Notes: a model not told the origin generated them from the sequence alone. 64,000 bases of DNA from Gordionus sp. m RMFG-2023 (GCF_954871325.1 NC_088775.1:89720805-89784804); one strand, 5' to 3'. Positions 48,792 to 61,197 are shown, counted from the first letter of the stretch. Made by a program: numbers and translations.

Positions 48792-51353
48792 ATGAAAAGC
48801 TCAAAAAAAGTCTCTCCAACCCGACCCAGTGTTGATAAATCTACCTCACTCAAAGTCAAACCCGTAAGTTTTTTTAAAATCTTTATAATATTTTATATGG
48901 GATTCATCATTAGCCTAAAAAACAAAAAAGACAGCTGTTTATGTATATCAAAAAATGTTTTATAGCTGTGATGAATCGGCTGTGATTTTTCGCACTGCAT
49001 GAGCAAATCGCGCTATAAATCGATATATAACTGATGTAATTTTTTCGTTAGGGCAAAAATATTTTCTGGCAAAATTTATAATAATTTTTCAAATTTTTTT
49101 TCTTAATTTTATAGGTTTTTTTAATTACGTAGCTAATAATTTTCCGTGCAATGCTTTTATATTATTGATATTGATTTTCCCGTAATTATTTTATTTTGTT
49201 TATAAGATATATTAACATCTTTAAAAACCGTAACCAAGAGGGGGGGGATTCTTGCCTTATTAGTAGAGTTGTTAAAGGATCGAGATCAAATGATCGAATT
49301 TCCAATTTTATATTTTTACCCGGATTTATGATTTTCTCTTAAATTGAGGATTAACTAATTAAATGTAAATAATTTTAAATAATATTCTTTTGGGGAAAAT
49401 CTATCTCCATCATATTTAGCATTCCTATAACCTTATTTTATTTTTTTCTCACAAATTTTATCAAGGCAGCATAAATTTTCTTTAGAAATTTAGAATTTCG
49501 ATACTTTTTTAGATAGTTAACGTCGAATAAAGTCCTATTTCTTAGGGTATATGAATACTCTAACCAGTAAACTAGCCTGTATAAAGATAAGAAATTATTA
49601 GCGATTAAATTTTGGCCAACCTTATCTTTATATACTTGCTCAACACGGTACGGTAGAAAATTTAACCCTAAGGCCCGTAAGCCGGTCATAATTTATATTC
49701 TAAAAGTCGGGCGCAACTCGATATCTTTAAAAACTTTAGGCCTGGAATTGAAGGATTATAGTCTTCGATAATAAATGGATACTTTTCTGGATTTTTGCAT
49801 AAAATTTAGTATATATGATACATACAGTTTTCGCAACAAAACATCTCAAGTTCGAAAAGCTCGAAAGTATATGAATCTAAAGGCGTAAATTTAGATAACC
49901 TTCATCAGTGGCCAGCCTATATTAATCCAATCCCACATTTATTAGATGAAGATATTATTAATATTCAGTGAAGAGAATGAAATAAATAATGAATTTTATT
50001 TTACACGTTTTTAACAATGCATTTATAAAGATGTTGTTTTTATTTAGGGAATGATTGAAAGTTTTAAAGATTTAAGTAATCACACAAAACCTTGTAGAAG
50101 TTTATATAACAGTTACTACATGTCAGATGTTAGATTCGAGGTTATATTAAAGTTTATATTTTCTTCCTCCATATTATTCGTTTAAGGTTGAAAAGAACAT
50201 ATTGTACGCTCATAAACATGTTCTGTCATATAAAAGTGAAATGTTTTATACTATGTTTTTTGGGAGTGTAGAGTTCAAAGATAATTGTGTACTCGTTGAG
50301 GAATTGACATACAAAGCTTTTGAGAATATCTTGAAGTAAATCTTTGAAATAAATATTATTTTATAAAATAAATATTTTACCCATCGTCCCAAGGAATATT
50401 TATACGGATGAAATTGATTTTAAAGATATGGATACAGATATACTTTTAGAAATTTTATATGGAGCAAAAAAATATATGCTGAATGATCTGATATCAAAAT
50501 GTGTTGAAGAAATGAATAGAAAAACAGATAACACTTGTAGGGCTTTGAAATTATATTTAGCGTCATCAATTCACCCAGAAATAGATATTGAAAATTGTTT
50601 CGATGTAAATATTAGATTATATCTGATGACATTATTATTAATAATTTTTAGCGTCTTAGACTAGATTTTAGGTCCGTTCTATTTAATTCAAATGAATTCC
50701 TAATCTCCCCTATTGAAATGATACAAAAATATATCGCATTTTTAAATGATGAAAGATTTACCCCTAAACAAATTATTTATGAATTTCTTATAAAATGGGC
50801 GAAAAATGAATGTATTAAATGCCAAATTCCTGATACTTCAAGTAACATAGTTTCTAAATTATCGGAGAACAAATTCGATCTCATTTCAGATTATATTTTA
50901 TACTTCAATAGCTTAGATATTATACAATTAGTTCGGGAGTGTAATATTTTCAATGATGCTGAAATAAGCGACATTTTGATTAAAAGAATGTCATTTTTCG
51001 ATGAATATAGTTCTATAAATTGTTATGAATTTTTTTACTTTGCTGAAAAGAAGTCTAATTTTGAATTCAAACACTTCAATCCTCAAATTTATATAGTTGG
51101 AATCAAGTTCTTAACAATTAATTGCATACTTACCATAACAGTAAAATGTGATATGACACTCATTTACAAATATGAAAAGAAAATCTGTAAGCTTAAAGTG
51201 TTTATACCCGAAATTGGCATTTATATGCCATACGTTTATACAATCGAGTTGAATGACGAAAATTCCTCAAAAATTGAAATGAAATGGGAGTCAAATAAAA
51301 TAGTTACAACTGTTTCGAAGGAATGCAATATCTCTAAAATATTATATTTATAA
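48792..51353 (+). CDS. BTB-BACK protein, copy A, complete, 5 exons
   Basis: Exons 48792-48863, 50048-50140, 50187-50335, 50394-50604 and 50652-51353; all junctions are GT-AG and in phase, giving 408 residues. If translation starts at the ATG at 50051 the product is 383 residues; the first exon (MKSSKKVSPTRPSVDKSTSL...) is open here but not in copy B, so it could be 5' UTR. BTB: SLYNSYYMSDVRFE, YAHKHVLSYKSEMFYTMFFG. BACK: EILYGAKKYMLNDLISKCVE, LYLASSIHPEIDIENCF, MIQKYIAFLND, FLIKWAKNECIK, DYILYFNSLD. The C-terminal roughly 110 residues (YIVGIKFL...VYTIELND...SKILYL) sit where BTBD1/2/3/6 proteins have the PHR domain and end like its IPELIFYA. A cullin-3 adaptor role is inferred from the family. 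The large first intron holds extra DNA absent from copy B. Confidence 0.8.
49215..49800. other. Extra DNA in intron 1 of BTB copy A
   Basis: Absent from the matching intron of copy B. Starts near a G-run and agtagagttgttaaaggatc (a GTTGTTAAA-type end). It contains an 83-residue - strand ORF (49689-49438) without recognisable domains. Probably an insertion after the duplication; class unknown. Confidence 0.5.
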
Positions 51354-52200
51354 AATTAGTTAAACTATTATCAATATATTGGCGTGAAAATTGCTGATAT
51401 TATTTGATTTTTATTTTCATAATTAAAATAAAACATTTTAATCATAATCGATTATTATTGAGTCCTGAACTTCTTAGTGGTTAGAGAACAACAAAAAACA
51501 ATATATTTTTTAAAAAAAATTCTAATCTAGAGTCTAGACTCACTACAATTATTAAAGTCACAGTTTGAAATGTTGTTCTACCCAAAAATCTTAGATATCT
51601 CTGAAGATTTTTTTTGACAATGCATAAACAGGAATTTTGACTTTTGAAAAATAATTAAATAATATAATGCCCTTTACTCTCAACCCTTCCCTCACAAAAA
51701 TATAACTTATCAATCCAAACAATCCTTTCTTAATAATTAAATAAATACCAACAGTAAACATTACCAAAGGACAAACACATTGTTTAATTTCATGTTATAC
51801 CATATTTTATTTATGTTCACATCCAAATACTATAAAGGTTTCATATTCATAAAAATAGTTGAATCCCCTCCATTCTTTGTTCTTCACCAGCTGGCATCTT
51901 CTCCTCTCCCATTCTCCCTTCTTCCCCCAAGGAAAAAATTAATTGCTCATGTCATAAAATGACTGACATTCAGTATATTATATTAAATTTATTTCTTCTT
52001 TTTTTAAGCGGCTACAACATTGACCATACCAAAAAATTCAAATTTTTTAAATATTTTGTTATTTTTATGCATAAGAAATCTTTAAATGATGGAAAAGAAT
52101 TTTTTTTTTGATGAAAATTTATCTTTAAAAAATAAATCCTTAATTTTAACTTCTAATACCTTTTAGTCAATTGGCAAAAATTTTTAAAACTCTGATTTAC
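51354..52200. other. 3' flank of BTB copy A, spacer
   Basis: 51354-51480 aligns with the DNA following the fragment at 62749 (aaaattagtta, gtgaaaatt, ataaaacatttt/ataaaacatttg, cataatc(g/a)attatt). Beyond that nothing is recognised. Confidence 0.45.
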
Positions 52201-52206
52201 ATTATA

Positions 52207-52345
52207 TATATGTTAGAGACAATGTGTTTCATTTTTGAAGTTCTTTTTTTAATTTAAAAATCTGCTTTTACTGGAAAAGAACTCCAGCATGTTCAAAATA
52301 TTTATCTTACGAATTAAATAATTAACCAATAAATAACATGAGTAT
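52207..52345. repeat. Decayed arm of the 38976-type foldback
   Basis: atgttagagacaatgtg, aaaaatctgcttttactgg and cagcatgttcaaaatatttat follow the order of the foldback arm. More diverged than the 44329 copy. Confidence 0.45.
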
Positions 52346-52794
52346 CTTAAAAGATACTTTTTTTAAAATATCTTAATTAAAATAAGAAATAATTACATCT
52401 TCATTAATTGGCAAAAAATTAAACCTTGATCTTAGAACTTAGGTTATTGATAATTTTTCCCAAAACCAAACTAAAAAAAAAGTTAGGTGTATATATTTTT
52501 TAAGTTATTTTTAGGGGATTTATGCAAAACAAAGATGAAAGAAAAATATATTAAATAAAACAAGAACTAATATAAAATTATTTTGATCCAAAATAATATC
52601 AACAATCCTTTGTCATGTATTAAAATATGAGAAGTCAGAGATATAATGTAGCTCTTTATGTATGTCTGGTTTCAGTTATTACTTTTATAAATTAAAAGTA
52701 ACTATGAAATAAGTATGACTCATAGCAGTGGAAAATGATGAAATCCACAATGTATGAATAGGTACAGAGATGTAAATGAAAACTATTGATAGAT

Positions 52795-53470
52795 CAGGGA
52801 TATACGGTTCAGTTTGGTTAAGGTTCAGTATATAACAAATTATAATGGTTACATTTTGATTACAGTTCTTAAGTAAAAAATTTGATAAAGGTAATCATTA
52901 CGGTTAGAAACTTTTTTTTATTGAAGTAACACCATCTTCTAATTTATTTTTACTATAAGCATCTATTAAATATATATATAAAAAAATATATAAGATTCAA
53001 CAGTAACATTCAGTTTTATAAATATATTATTTGACCACTGTACTAAGTCAAGTATAGTTTTTTAATATAAATCCGGATCAGTTTTTGTACGTATGCTAGA
53101 CGATAACTTACGTCTTTAGCCCTGAAAAGGCACCTATTCTACAGATATTTGTGTTGCGGGAACCGCCACGTACTGTTAAGAGCAAGTTTAAACCGTTATA
53201 GATACCTGGACGTATTCAAATTGATTTAATTATTTCTAAAATAGTAAAAACTGAACCGGTTATAACCCTTTTTTATAAAGGTTCAGTTTTTACTGCTTCA
53301 AAAAATAATTATATCGGTTCGGTTACGGTTCAGGATTATAACGGTTTAAACATGGTTTAACGGTACGTTACGGTTCACTTTGGGTCCCTGATTATAATAG
53401 ATGATTTTTTGCAGGCTAAAGATTTAAGCTATTGTCTAGTATACGAAAAAACTGATACGGAGTGATCGCG
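52795..53470. repeat. Interleaved inverted repeats
   Basis: Pair 1: TCAGGGATATACGGTTCAGT (52797) and the inverse of TCAGGGACCCAAAGTGAACC (ends near 53393). Pair 2: ggatcagtttttgtacgtat...ctagacgata (53068-53118) and its inverse (53410-53462). Pair 2 begins inside pair 1 and ends outside it. Internal ggttcagtttt and ttacggttca motifs recur. Looks like two miniature elements that inserted in or recombined with each other. Confidence 0.6.
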
Positions 53471-53479
53471 ACACCACAC

Positions 53480-55600
53480 TTGGACATAGTAAAGTGGTCA
53501 AATCTTCAACTCTTTAGGAAAACTAAAATGTTCTGGTAAAAGTAAACATTATTTTATATTTTTATTAATAGCACTTTTTAAATGGAAGAAATAAATTTGC
53601 AAGATGGTGTTACTCAATAAATAAGAAGTTTCTAAGAGAAGGGTTTATCTCAATCAAATTTTATACGTGAGAGCTGCAATCGGGGTGGAGCCATTGTGAT
53701 GTTTATATACCGAACCAACCCTACGACCATATATCCAGCTCTATCAAATAAAATCTTGTACCGATTCATGCATTTTGGACTTCATCATGGTAAGATACGA
53801 TATATTATCTCTACATAATATTAATTTATAAAAAATAAGGTTGGAACTACGAAAATAAATTTAGCGGATGTATATTTTATTTGTTATTTTATGAAAGAAC
53901 GGAGAATATTGTAAATGCTCGAGGAAAATAATTTTGATTCTCACTTTCTAGAAAATAAGAGACACATTAAGATTCATAAGGGGAAAAAAAGGATCATGAG
54001 CAGCCTTTATCCGAAGAATACATGTTTGACGGACTTGAGTCTGATTGTAATTGACAACTTAGAAAAGGACCTTAATGATTAACTCGATTGTCTGAAATTA
54101 TTGGCAAACCTTGGTTAGTAGATAAATTAAGATTTAATTTGTAAAGATTATGTGAATTTTGTTTTTAAAATATTTCTGGGGTATTTATTTTTTGTTCAGG
54201 ATATTTATGTCTGGATATTTCTATCCATGAAATCTAACCTAACCTAATTATACGTGTCATAATAACTAGGCATAGAATTAATTCATGGTATAAATTTTAA
54301 AAATCTGATTTGACCGAAAACGTATACAGCATGTATAGGATACCAAAATTTTGAATATCACACAATTTAAAACTACCCTTCTTGGGTATTATATTAATTT
54401 TTCAATGGGAACATTCTTAAATTAATTTAAAAATACGTCTAAATTATCTATAATATATGGGTTGCGTATACTCTGTTTTTTACACTTAAGTTAAATACAT
54501 TTCCAATCAAGTCAGATCTTTTATAAATAATTCAAAAATGAAGACCTTCTCTATTTGCCACATATATTCCTTATCCCGTTACTATGACATAGAATGTTTT
54601 TGAAAAATTATATTTTTACAAATAATATGAAAAAAATATAAGACGAACAAAACAAATAAATAAAATACAACAAAAACGTGATTTAATAAATAATTCGTTT
54701 TTTTATATTGTTTGATTTGTTATAAAACTTGCCATTATATAAAGATACTGTTCCAAGATATTTTTATTATAACATCTATATGTACATATTTTTAAAAATA
54801 AAATCTAATTCGTAAAATAAGAAGGTAAATTTTTTAAAATTTTATTTATAATACTCATTTTAAAGATTCATCTAATTTGAAAACCGTTTTCTAAATTTAA
54901 ATCTTAATCAATAGATGATTTTAGTATTTTAAAATTTTTAACTTTTTTTTGTTAGAAATTCTGATAATTATCTCATTCTTAAACATGATTTGAGGCTTGT
55001 GATATAGCCATAAAAATTTGATTGAATATATTAATTTTGAAACCCTAAATATAAAAAATGTTAATTCATTTTATATAGCTCCTAACCCGAATCGAGCAAA
55101 ATTTTTATTATATCGGACATTGCCCAGAACGAAATTTGTAATCGATAAATTTTCAAATTTGAAAAACGCATTTTAACAGAAGTTATATAAAATAAAAATT
55201 ATTGATTGTTTTCTCCTTGATCCCAGGAAATTATTAATCAGAAATATTTTTTAATAAAAGAAGTCATTACATTACTTTTAGTCAGAGCATGCCTTTGTTC
55301 CATCTATAGCAAAATCTTCAGGCTTTCCTAATATATTTCTGAATCAAAATATTTAGTTAGCCGTTTTTAAAAAATACGCTCATATCGATCCGTTTAACAA
55401 AACTACCCGGCCTCTATATTTTTTAAAATCATACAATTTACCGCATCCATCACGTCTCGTTGATCTTAAAATAAGTAATCTTCGAATAACAGTATGCTAT
55501 AATCGCCAAATTTTAAAATCTATCCATCAATACACCCAACACCCTTCCCCCAGTCTCTCCACTACTTAAATTTAAAATTGTCACCTACTATTTTATTATT
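53480..55600. other. Spacer with small ORF and repeat fragments
   Basis: 53596-53612 is a TGCAAGATGGTG motif copy. 53915-54082 (+) encodes 55 residues starting MLEENNFDSHFLENKRHIKI, not recognised. 54290-54375 resembles the 38976 foldback arm. 55370-55410 holds a GTTGTTAAA-type right end. No gene claimed. Confidence 0.35.
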
Positions 55601-55621
55601 ACTAGATCAAGTGAAGATACC

Positions 55622-56752
55622 ATGACTAGAATCAACAAAATTATCCCTAATCTACTCGACAACCTGCCCCCACCACAGCAAATGTCTAGAAAACTAGAAG
55701 CGCAATTCACGAGATTAACAGAACAGATAGACGCCCTTAAAAGTCGGCTAGAAGTGATCACCGCTGACATACTCACAGAAGCCCCTCATATCGATCCACT
55801 TAAACAAGATCTATTTCCCTTGCACCCACATACTCCAGATCAAGACTCCATCTCTCAAATACTACCCAAGCAGGCTCCCAACCAAGACTTCGATCTCTCC
55901 AAGAAAAGTGGAACATGTTTGTTCACTAGGAAGGAACTGGCAAATTTGAACATTAGTTTCGAAGACGATAAACATAAGTTGATAAAAATTGCTAAACATT
56001 TTGTAAATGCAATCACGGTAGGAGAGAATAAAGAGAGTACCAGGCTTTCCGCCCGAGATAGAGACGATATTAAATTTATCAAATCACTAGTGGAGCTTCT
56101 TAAACCCACAATGGCATTAGCCATGCTCAAGTCAATCGCCTTGAGGGCTGAAATGTTTGCAACGGTAACGATATTGGGCTGGAATGCAGCTGTTATCAAA
56201 GACAGACAAAAAAAAGAGGAATTCCTCGGCTTAAATATTATTAGACTCCCATGCATTCATCCCTTTTTAGATCCCCCTACCCTTACTAGACCATATGGGA
56301 TCTTCTCTTCCTACAATATAACATTCGTAGACGCGTCTGACACTCATATAGGTATCACTGAAGATATCGAAAATGAATTCTCCTTCTCCTTCAATTAAGC
56401 AAAACGAGTTTTAGGCATACCTAACGTCGCCATTGACCATATCAATCAAAAAGAACTATTAGCGATCGCGTCAGCTGTAATATATTCGAGCAACCGGCAC
56501 GGACCCATTCCCATCATTGTCACTGATAGTCAAGCAGCTTTCCACATTGTGAAAAAAGGATGTTCAAGATCACCCCTTTGTCAACTCATCATTGGTAAGC
56601 TAAGGCGAAAAATATTGGTTCACCAATACGCATACCTAAGACAGCTGATAGCCCGAGTGACTTCTGAAGACAACCCCGCTGACTGGCCTAGCAGAAAATG
56701 GCTGCGATCTAGCCCCGATTACCTATTCTTCCTTAATGATATGCGTTTTTAA
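55622..56752 (+). mobile_element. DIRS/LTR-type retroelement fossil: ORF1-like region plus RNase H
   Basis: Less AT-rich than its surroundings. The N-terminal part is a coiled coil (SRKLEAQFTRLTEQIDALKS) followed by a helical region (LLKPTMALAMLKSIALRAEM). Then comes an RNase H fold: ITFVDASDTHIG (first Asp), HINQKELLAIASAV (Glu), IIVTDSQAAFHIVKKG (second Asp), SEDNPADWPSRKW (last Asp). NPADWPSR is typical of DIRS and some LTR-element RNase H domains. No reverse transcriptase lies between the two parts, so the copy is internally deleted and broken; terminal repeats were not found. Confidence 0.75.
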
Positions 56753-57560
56753 TTAAATTCATTAAACTAAAATGGCGATTTAAATCTATTTTTTTCATAT
56801 TTTTATTGTCCTTCTGCATATGTAAGTTTTATTGGCTGAATTTTACTATAAAAGATTATATCTGAATTTTTTTTAAAAATACATTAAATCTTTTAAAAAT
56901 TCATTTAAATAGTGGGTTTTATTATTGATTATATTTACCTTACATTAATATAAATTTAAAAAATTTTATAATATATTTTAATCATCATATTTTTATAATT
57001 TGAATTTAAAAAAAATAAGAATAAAAATATCTCCATAATTATTTCAATTCGTCTTTATATATTTAGTATCAATATGATCCATTAGCTTGTTCACCTTGAG
57101 CGGATGGGAGAGGCACTCAGCTTAATTTTAAAGAAAGAAGTTATAGGAAATCTATTTCTTCAACCGATTAGACGCTTACTGATATTAAGATATTTTCAAA
57201 ACAAGTTGTCACACTTAAATTTTGTCACATTTAAGTTTGATCATTTTATATAAAATAATTTATCTTTTTTAATTTGATTATGGAATAATAATTACTCCGA
57301 ATTTATTAAATATATTATCTCTAATTAAATTCCATATGTTTATCATTTTAATTGTATTTGTTTTGGTACTTTAAAATAACGTCCAAGTCAGGTACAAAAA
57401 TAAGATTAATGAATAAAACTTGATATCTTTTAAAAATCCCGCAAATACTTATAAGAATAAGGCAGGTGTTCTGTTCTGCGTTCATTGATTGAGTTAAACA
57501 TAATTTCTTTTTTTTAAAGTGAAGAATAATATACAGAGTTTGAATATTTATTTTAATTCG
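56753..57560. other. AT-rich spacer
   Basis: No exon, LTR or terminal repeat recognised, although a 5' LTR for the following gag-like fossil would be expected here. Confidence 0.35.
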
Positions 57561-57564
57561 TATC

Positions 57565-58284
57565 ATGAAGATATTTAAACTTTGTCTCCCAAATTTAATT
57601 TTGTTAGAATTGAAAAATTTAAATGTTGAAGAAAAATATGAGAAAATTTTAGATACGAGTGAAGTATTTAATTTTTCTCAAAATATGGACATATCGGAGG
57701 ATATAAATAAAAAATTAAATTCAATTGTGATTGAATTTAAAAAAGCAAATTTCTGAGGTTTTAATTGAGAAACCAGTAGAAATTTTGAAAAAAAATAAAA
57801 CAAATAATACTTTGAGACAAAGTACCGAAGAATCTCTAATTTTATGTGAAATTAAAGAAATGAGAGAAAATATGAAAAATTTGTCCAGAGAAGTTTCCAA
57901 CTTAAAGATCAAAAGTAATAATGCGATTGAAAGTTGAGAACTTTGTGGAAGAAAAGGACATATTGGTAAAAATTGTTATTCAAGAGACCGAAAAACTGAT
58001 GAGAATGTGACTACAAAACCAAGTGAAAAAAATGACAATGTGGTTTTTTGTAGGACATATAAAAAGAAATTTTTATGGTGAAAGAAGCCAATTTCAAAAA
58101 TGGATTTCCGCAACGAACATCGGTAGTGATAAATCCAGTGGTTCGAAGTATACAAAATCCTCAGATTATAAATGTGGATGAAATTAAAACTTATAATACA
58201 GACCATGATAAAATGTGTTTCAAATGTGAAGAAATGGGACACATTGCCATACATTGTATTCAAAGTGTGAGTGGGTCACAGTGA
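57565..58284 (+). mobile_element. gag-like fossil with CCHC zinc knuckles
   Basis: A helical, Lys/Glu-rich region is followed by two zinc knuckles, CGRKGHIGKNC (about 57940) and CFKCEEMGHIAIHC (about 58218), typical of retroelement nucleocapsid. It is broken, with about two interruptions. No protease or reverse transcriptase follows before the LTR-like repeat at 58783, so it is either a deleted copy or a gag-only element. Confidence 0.7.
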
Positions 58285-59159
58285 CTATATGATTTGAAAG
58301 AGAGTCATATAAAAATAGAAATTAATCAGTGTTGGTGTTTTCGTATCAATATAAAATTGAGTAAAGCATAATTAAAAGTGATAATATATTGTAATAAAAG
58401 TTTTAATAAAAATAACATCTGGGAAGAAAAGTATTATTTATCTTAATCAATAGAGAAGAATATTTTAATTTAAGAATTAAATTGTTATCAATAAAATAAA
58501 AACATTGACTTTAATAAATTCATGTGAATAATACCATGTGGTATGGTATTGGAAAGTTCAATGAAATATAAACTTTTGTGTAAATTAATTTTAAAAAAAA
58601 AATGTATTTTTTTTTAATTTAAAGAGACATTGTTGTGAAACAATGTAAAATTGAAAAATTTTTTAATATTATGTGGTAAAAAAAAAAACTCTTAAATAAA
58701 AGTCGGTGAACAATAAAAGATTTTAAACTTTGACCTTGTGAAGAATTATGTAAAATAAGAGAGTTTTCAAAAAGGATGGAATGTGATATAGTTTTAATAG
58801 TTATAATTATAAATTAAAATTTTTCTTTATCAATCGGCACATCTTTATATATATATATATATTGTAGTTTTGTATTTTTGCTATATGACATGTCTTAATA
58901 TTTTTATGTAGTTTTAATAGTGATAATTATAAATTATTTTTTTTTATCCCTATTCGTATTCTTTTTTTTGTTTGTGATCAATTATTTGTTTTATAATTGA
59001 GCATTAAGAAAAAGAAAATAATTGTAAAGGATTGTTGAATTCAAATTTATATGTATCATAAAAAATTATTATAATCTGCATGTCGAAAAGAAGACAATTC
59101 AAGATTTAAAAGTCGATGATGTTCAAGGGTAGTGTTGTTAAAAAGTCGAGTTCACCCGA

Positions 59160-59400
59160 CTCCGACTCAGAGTCTGAAGTCATTAGTCGTGAACTCGAGT
59201 CGACTCATATCGTGAACTCAAGTCGACTCAAGTCGTGAACTCAAGTCGACTCAAATCGTGAACTCAAGTCGACTCAAATCGTGAACTCAAGTCGACTCAG
59301 GTCGTGAACTCAAGCCGACTCAAGTCGTGAACTCCAGTCAACTCGAGTCATGCACTCAAGTCGATTTGAGTCGAGAACATGAGTTTTCCATTTGAGTAGT
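59160..59400. repeat. 20-bp minisatellite, about 10 units
   Basis: Unit gtgaactcaagtcgactcaa with variants (agtcgactca / tcgtgaac). Ends in more diverged copies toward 59400. Similar sub-terminal satellites are common in hAT miniature elements. Confidence 0.85.
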
Positions 59401-60119
59401 AAACTTAAGTCGACTAGAGGACGAATATTACGAATAGGTATATCGTTCGTTATTTTTAAAATTTTGTGAAATTTTTTAAAGCAAATGGGTAAAATATATA
59501 TTATAAACATGTTAAATTAAAATTTCAATGGAGATCTACCATAGATAAGTGACAATTATCATTTTTAATTTTTTTGAACTTACAGGGTAAAATAATAAAT
59601 TGTAAACATGTTAAATTAAAATTTCAGTGAATATGTACCATAGATAAGTGAAATATCTAATTCTCAACTCCCTTTTGAAATTATTTTAATATATATATTT
59701 TGAAATTATCACATTACTCATATCCATTATTTTTAAATTAGGTTAATATGATCTTGTTGGGAAACACTTAAACCTCTGGGCAGATGATAATAGTATCATA
59801 TATGTTAAATTTTTTGAGCCAACCGGAATGGAGTTGAACTAGAAAGATGCATTAATATAAACATGATATTTTTGGGAACAACAAATTTAAAAATATTTTT
59901 TCTTTAATCTTTAAAATCAATTTTAGATCTTAGAAACTACTATTTGGATATATCTAGTAAAATACGCCCCCCTCTGATTATACTATTCATACAAAAAATC
60001 TATTTATATTGTTATTATCTATGAATTTTTATTTATTAAAATTTCAATGTAAACAATAACTTTATAATGAAATAGGTTATATAAATAATGATTTAAAATA
60101 TCACATTATTTAACAATGT

Positions 60120-60262
60120 ACGATTAAGCTTTATAATTAAAATATCATCAAGTATATCTTAGTCTAATCTTGTCCTTAGAGAGGTTACAGTTAGTGCTAA
60201 TGCACTAAATGCTCTCTCAACTGAGACCTGGGTGCAAGGAGCATTTGAGATAATATAATTCT
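60120..60262 (-). pseudogene. hAT transposase C-terminal fragment
   Basis: Reads SNAPCTQVSVERAFSALALT then VTSLRTRLD, an in-frame stop (near 60165), then DILDDILIIKLN: the hAT dimerisation motif with one premature stop. Nothing of the catalytic core survives nearby. Confidence 0.85.
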
Positions 60263-61032
60263 GCATCTTATTTTTTTTATTTTGCATTATATATAAAAAA
60301 AAAATTTTGTAATTTTTAATTTTAAGTTTAACTTTCTTGTTTTTTCCTTTTATTTTTATTTTCACTTGTTTATTATATTTTGAAATAAAAAATCAGGAAT
60401 TAATAAAGTTATATAAAATAAAAAAAATGAATAAAATAATTGTTTTATAATATTTATAAATTTGGGTGGGATACATTTATTTAATGTTTTTTTTATTTAT
60501 ATTTATAAAAAATCAAGTATAAAAAATGCATTTCATTTTCTTTTCGTTTTTATCAAGGGTACGATTCGATAAATGACGAAGAAATTATCAATGTCATAAA
60601 AGAAGGATAATTATATGGTATCTGGGTTTGAATTTATAGCAATTAAATGATAGCCAAATTATGGTGGGTTTATTACTATAATGAATTATTTTTTTACTTT
60701 ATAAATTGCTATTATTATTATTATTATTAAATAATTTTTATAAAAAGTATTTTAGTAATATTGGTATTAAAGAACTTTTATGCATTAAAATAAAATTAAA
60801 TTAAAACTAAAATTAATTAACATATTTTCATAAATAATAATCCGCAAGATGGCCTTTAACATAACAAAATTATTATTTTTTTAATTTTCTTGTTTCAAAA
60901 TTTTTAAAGTTTCTAAAGATAACTATCGTTTAAATTATAAGAATTTATATAATTAAAATAATATTTTTCTGCAAAGTTTTCTAATTATTTATTATTGTTT
61001 CTGGACGACGGATTAAAAACAATAAATATAAC

Positions 61033-61197
61033 CAGAGTTGTTAAAAGATACTTTTTACTAGATACAGATACATAGTCTAAAAAGTTATTTAGATTTAGAT
61101 ACAGATACAGCGTTTAAAATAATATCTAGACACATATATTTTAATCAAGAATCTATCTAGATACAGATACCACATTTTTATATCTATAACAACTCTG
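61033..61197. mobile_element. 165-bp miniature hAT element with perfect target duplication
   Basis: Starts CAGAGTTGTTAAAAGATAC and ends ...TATCTATAACAACTCTG (inverted). The perfect 8-bp duplication aatataac is at 61025-61032 and 61198-61205. Inside are repeated tagatacagatac blocks. The best-preserved example of the GTTGTTAAA group in the window. Confidence 0.9.

Larger units (their letters stand above)
59131..60552 (-). mobile_element. hAT relic inside an LTR-like repeat, with 8-bp target duplication
   Basis: tcaagggt occurs at 59123-59130 and 60553-60560; the uninterrupted site is visible at 46295. The left end AGTGTTGTTAAAAAGTCGAG fits the GTTGTTAAA group. The right end is eroded. Inside are a 20-bp minisatellite (59160-59400) and a transposase C-terminus on the - strand. 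Confidence 0.75.
58783..60645 (+). repeat. LTR-like repeat split by an hAT insertion
   Basis: Starts TGTGATATAGTTTTAATAG just after a purine-rich aaaaaggatggaa. Its body (58840-59130) and tail (60561-60645) together match 46058-46370. The interruption 59131-60552 is the hAT relic. Likely the 3' LTR of the gag-like fossil. Confidence 0.65.

Noticed and set aside
49438-49689. 83-codon - strand ORF in intron 1 of BTB copy A
   Set aside because: No domain, no splice context, and it lies in DNA absent from the duplicate gene; more likely insertion debris.
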